Assembly: GCF_004570325.1 (NCBI RefSeq)
Contig: NZ_SPQO01000006.1
Coordinates: forward strand, 1 to 64,000
DNA length: 64,000 nt
Origin: Mycobacterium sp. PS03-16
GTDB lineage: Bacteria > Actinomycetota > Actinomycetes > Mycobacteriales > Mycobacteriaceae
Direction of reading: 5' to 3'
The translations under genes were made by a program, and so were the position numbers. A model generated the notes under the pieces. The model searched no databases and was not told where the DNA came from. It saw only the letters and a list, made by a program, of their open reading frames with translations. Each line of letters starts with the position of its first letter. Position 1 is the first letter of the stretch. Of this stretch, positions 61,717 through 64,000 are shown one piece after another.

Positions 61717-62883
61717 CTAGCCGAACCGCTGACGCAGTCGTCGCGCACCGAAGGTCGCCGCGTAATCCGGCGCCCCCTTGACCGCGGCGTAGTGGTAGAC
61801 GAGCGCGGTGATCATCTCCGCGGCCACGAAAGCCAGGAAGATCGCGGCGGTGCTGTGCCACACGAACAGCAGGCCGACGCTGATCACCAGGTAGACGATG
61901 GTGCTCAGACCGCGGATCCAGAACACCAGCACGGTCTTGCCGGCCTTGCGCAGCGCGGCGAACGGAACGGTCGAGACCAGCATGAACGCTTTCCACAGAC
62001 AGGCCAGGAGCATCGCGGCGACTCCGACGTCTTGCCACGCGGGACCGAACACCAGGCTGCCGAGGCCGCCGAACGCGGCGATCAGCACCGCGACCATCCC
62101 GACCGCGAACACCGCGACGAACGCCTTCAGTTCACCCCGGTGCCCGTGGGCCAGCAGACGGTAACGCCCGTAGGCGAGAATCGGCTCCAAGGCGCCCGCC
62201 ACGGTGGAGATGACGCGGAACGTGACGGAGGCGGCCGGTCCCACGAGGACCAGCAGCAGTGAGGTGATCGCCGGTTGGACTGCGCCGACCACCGCGGTCT
62301 CCGCGGTGACCCAGCCGGATCTGCGAACGTCCGGCGGAAAACCCATCCTGGGCATGGCCTTTCGCGGTCGGTACCGCGCCACCACAGCGAGCAGGGCGCC
62401 GATCGCCAACACCCGCACACTGTGCGGACTGCCCTGGTCGGCCATGACCAGCGCGATGAGGCTGGCCACGATCAACGCTCCGGCGGCCGCGCCCTCGTTC
62501 TTCCACTCGCCGGTGACCACCCCGATCGAGCGGGTCATGAGCAGACCGGTCATCACCCCGATCGCGCTCGCCATCAGGACGGCCGAGGAGGCGACCGGCG
62601 GGCCGAAGACCAGCAATCCGCAGGCGGCGGCGCTCAACAGCACCACCCACGTCGGGAGGCCGAGCTGTCCCTCGGCGTCCGGAGTGGCCAACCTACCCTC
62701 GACGATGAAGGCGTTGAACAGCTGCGCGACGTACACGCCGACGGCGAGCGCCAGAGCGAGGAAACCCTGGGTCTCGATCGGCGCGATACGCGCGTAGATG
62801 GCGATGAAAACGGCGGGGAAGACGTTCAACGCCAGACCGGCGACCACCTGCACACCGGTCTGCAGATGCCTGCTGTCAGGCAC
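61717..62883 (-). CDS. Wzx/MATE-like polysaccharide flippase
   Basis: A 388-residue membrane protein with about ten to twelve helices (QVVAGLALNVFPAVFIAIYA, WVVLLSAAACGLLVFGPPVA, FVAVFAVGMVAVLIAAFGGL, FWIRGLSTIVYLVISVGLLF) and few charged residues, the pattern of the MOP exporter superfamily to which Wzx belongs. The GTG at 62881-62883 overlaps the preceding glycosyltransferase gene by 8 bases. Together with the polymerase-like gene directly after it, this suggests transport of lipid-linked oligosaccharides across the plasma membrane. The call is mainly contextual. Confidence 0.7.
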   Translation of the reverse strand: MPDSRHLQTGVQVVAGLALNVFPAVFIAIYARIAPIETQGFLALALAVGVYVAQLFNAFIVEGRLATPDAEGQLGLPTWVVLLSAAACGLLVFGPPVASSAVLMASAIGVMTGLLMTRSIGVVTGEWKNEGAAAGALIVASLIALVMADQGSPHSVRVLAIGALLAVVARYRPRKAMPRMGFPPDVRRSGWVTAETAVVGAVQPAITSLLLVLVGPAASVTFRVISTVAGALEPILAYGRYRLLAHGHRGELKAFVAVFAVGMVAVLIAAFGGLGSLVFGPAWQDVGVAAMLLACLWKAFMLVSTVPFAALRKAGKTVLVFWIRGLSTIVYLVISVGLLFVWHSTAAIFLAFVAAEMITALVYHYAAVKGAPDYAATFGARRLRQRFG

Positions 62884-63994
62884 GGCGGTGGGTCGCCAAT
62901 GTCTGCGCCACCACGTCGGTCATCTTGGCGCGGAACGCTTCCGGGGAGAACTCCTCGGCCCGTGCGCGAATCGACACCGGATCGAAGCGGCGGTCATCGA
63001 AGGAGGCGAACGCCTCGGCGAAGTTGGAGACGATCTCGGCGTCACAACGCCCGGTGACGAACGTCCCCGTGACACCGTCGACGACACTGTCGAGGGCGCC
63101 GCCGACGCCGAGCGCGATCACCGGGGTGCCGCACGCCATCGCCTCGACCGGGGTGATGCCGAAATCCTCCTCCCCCGGCATGACCATCGCCCTCGCGCGT
63201 CGGTACAATTCGCGGAATTCCTCGTCGGAGACCCGGCCGACGAAGGTGACGTCCCCGCCCTCGGCGAGCTGTCGGCATCTGGCAGCTTCTCTGCCGTCCC
63301 CGGCGACGATCATCTTGACGCCGGCCGCCACGGCCGCCCGGATGGCGATGTCCGGGCGTTTGTACGCCACCAGCCTCCCGGCCAGCAGGAAGTAGTCACC
63401 GCGCGGCGACATCGGGTCGGGTGTGTAATGGTCGATGTTCACCGGTGGGTGCACAACCTGCGCGTCCCGGTTCCAGTGCTCCCTCACCCGCTGCGCCACA
63501 GTGGTGCTGTTGGCCACGATGGAGGTGATCCGGGGTGCGGCGGACAGCTCCGTGGCGATCGCCAGCCGGGACAGGGCGTCCAACGCCACGCGGCCGGGCA
63601 GCGACGACGCCTCCTCGCGGCGCATCGCCTCGTCCCACGCCCAGCGCGCCGGTGAGTGCACGTAGACGATCGTCGGGATGGCGCCGGCCGCATGAACCGC
63701 CGCAGCCGCGAACGCGTGGTGGCTGATCAGGACGGCCTCTGCCGCACCGAAATCCCGCCGCTTCATCCAGCTCGGCACGAGCGGCAGCAACGGCGCATAG
63801 GTCCGGTAGCGCGCCGCGCGGTAGGCCGACGAGAGCGGTCCGGTCCGCACCCGGGCGCTGAACGCGGCGGTGACGCGGGGATCGACGATCGGGATGTCGA
63901 TCGGCGCGTCCGGCCACTGGCGCGCGAACTCGGCGACGACATGTTCTGATCCGGCGATCTCGGTCAAGCGTTCGTGAACGATCGCGACCGTCAC
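62876..63994 (-). CDS. Glycosyltransferase family 4 (second one of the locus)
   Basis: A 372-residue GT-B enzyme. The N-domain opens VAIVHERLTEIAGSEHVVAE and has YVHSPARWAWDEAMRREE. The donor domain has YFLLAGRLVAYKRPDIAIRA, VTFVGRVSDEEFRELYRRA and the retaining motif MPGEEDFGITPVEAMACGTP with both Glu residues. It resembles mannosyl- or rhamnosyl-type transferases of exopolysaccharide clusters. The GTG at 63992-63994 lies close to the window edge and may overlap an upstream gene of the same operon, so the locus probably continues beyond the window. Confidence 0.9.
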   Translation of the reverse strand: MTVAIVHERLTEIAGSEHVVAEFARQWPDAPIDIPIVDPRVTAAFSARVRTGPLSSAYRAARYRTYAPLLPLVPSWMKRRDFGAAEAVLISHHAFAAAAVHAAGAIPTIVYVHSPARWAWDEAMRREEASSLPGRVALDALSRLAIATELSAAPRITSIVANSTTVAQRVREHWNRDAQVVHPPVNIDHYTPDPMSPRGDYFLLAGRLVAYKRPDIAIRAAVAAGVKMIVAGDGREAARCRQLAEGGDVTFVGRVSDEEFRELYRRARAMVMPGEEDFGITPVEAMACGTPVIALGVGGALDSVVDGVTGTFVTGRCDAEIVSNFAEAFASFDDRRFDPVSIRARAEEFSPEAFRAKMTDVVAQTLATHRRA

Positions 63995-64000
63995 TGCATG

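Overview
The window is about 64 kb of GC-rich actinobacterial DNA and almost certainly comes from a Mycobacterium, most likely an environmental, rapidly growing species. The core gene order follows the M. tuberculosis Rv2444c-Rv2462c neighbourhood: rne, ndk, a DUF4233 membrane protein, folC, valS, an Rv2449c-like reductase, rpfE, mobA, korB-korA, then clpX, clpP2-clpP1, tig and tRNA-Pro/tRNA-Gly. Many starts fit mycobacterial leaderless promoters, with TAnnnT lying 6-7 nt before an ATG or GTG. Species assignment is inference; no rRNA is present. || Layout. 1-11 kb: RNase E (partial), nucleotide and folate metabolism, valyl-tRNA synthetase, a reductase, an S9 peptidase, an FAD monooxygenase and a glyoxalase-like protein. 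10.9-13 kb: two resuscitation-promoting factor genes (rpfE and a second copy), with three CRP-like sites upstream of them. 13-16.6 kb: mobA and the two-subunit 2-oxoglutarate:ferredoxin oxidoreductase. 16.9-32.5 kb: an inositol-catabolism island inserted between korA and clpX. It has a LacI-type regulator, a dioxygenase/dehydrogenase/isomerase operon, a sugar ABC importer, a GntR regulator with two matching operators, and iolC-aldolase-iolB-iolD-iolG. 32.5-35.3 kb: a Rieske oxygenase and reductase pair divergent from a TetR gene, sharing a 24-bp palindrome. 35-41 kb: a beta-propeller lipoprotein, fdhD, a glycosyltransferase, a three-gene membrane redox module (secreted protein, five-helix membrane protein, Rieske lipoprotein) and a fatty-acid desaturase. 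41-46 kb: clpX, clpP2-clpP1 with a ClgR-type box, tig and two tRNAs. 46-47.4 kb: a small relic flanked by an 80-bp duplication of the tRNA-Gly 3' end. 47.5-50.3 kb: a MOSC/flavin reductase fusion and a methyltransferase. 50.6-64 kb: an exopolysaccharide-type locus. || How the genes work together. The iol enzymes should convert myo-inositol through inosose, a trihydroxycyclohexanedione and deoxygluconate to a C3 aldehyde and DHAP; no iolA is seen here. Three Gfo/Idh dehydrogenases and two TIM-barrel isomerases suggest that several inositol stereoisomers or methyl-inositols are used. The right-hand locus has the parts of a Wzx/Wzy-type polysaccharide pathway: an initiating polyprenyl-phosphate sugar transferase, two glycosyltransferases, a flippase-like and a polymerase-like membrane protein. 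It also holds a divergent cis-prenyltransferase, a UGM/PPOX-like flavoprotein and two paralogous secreted beta-helix (pectate-lyase-like) proteins. I consider this locus the most likely under-described system in the window.
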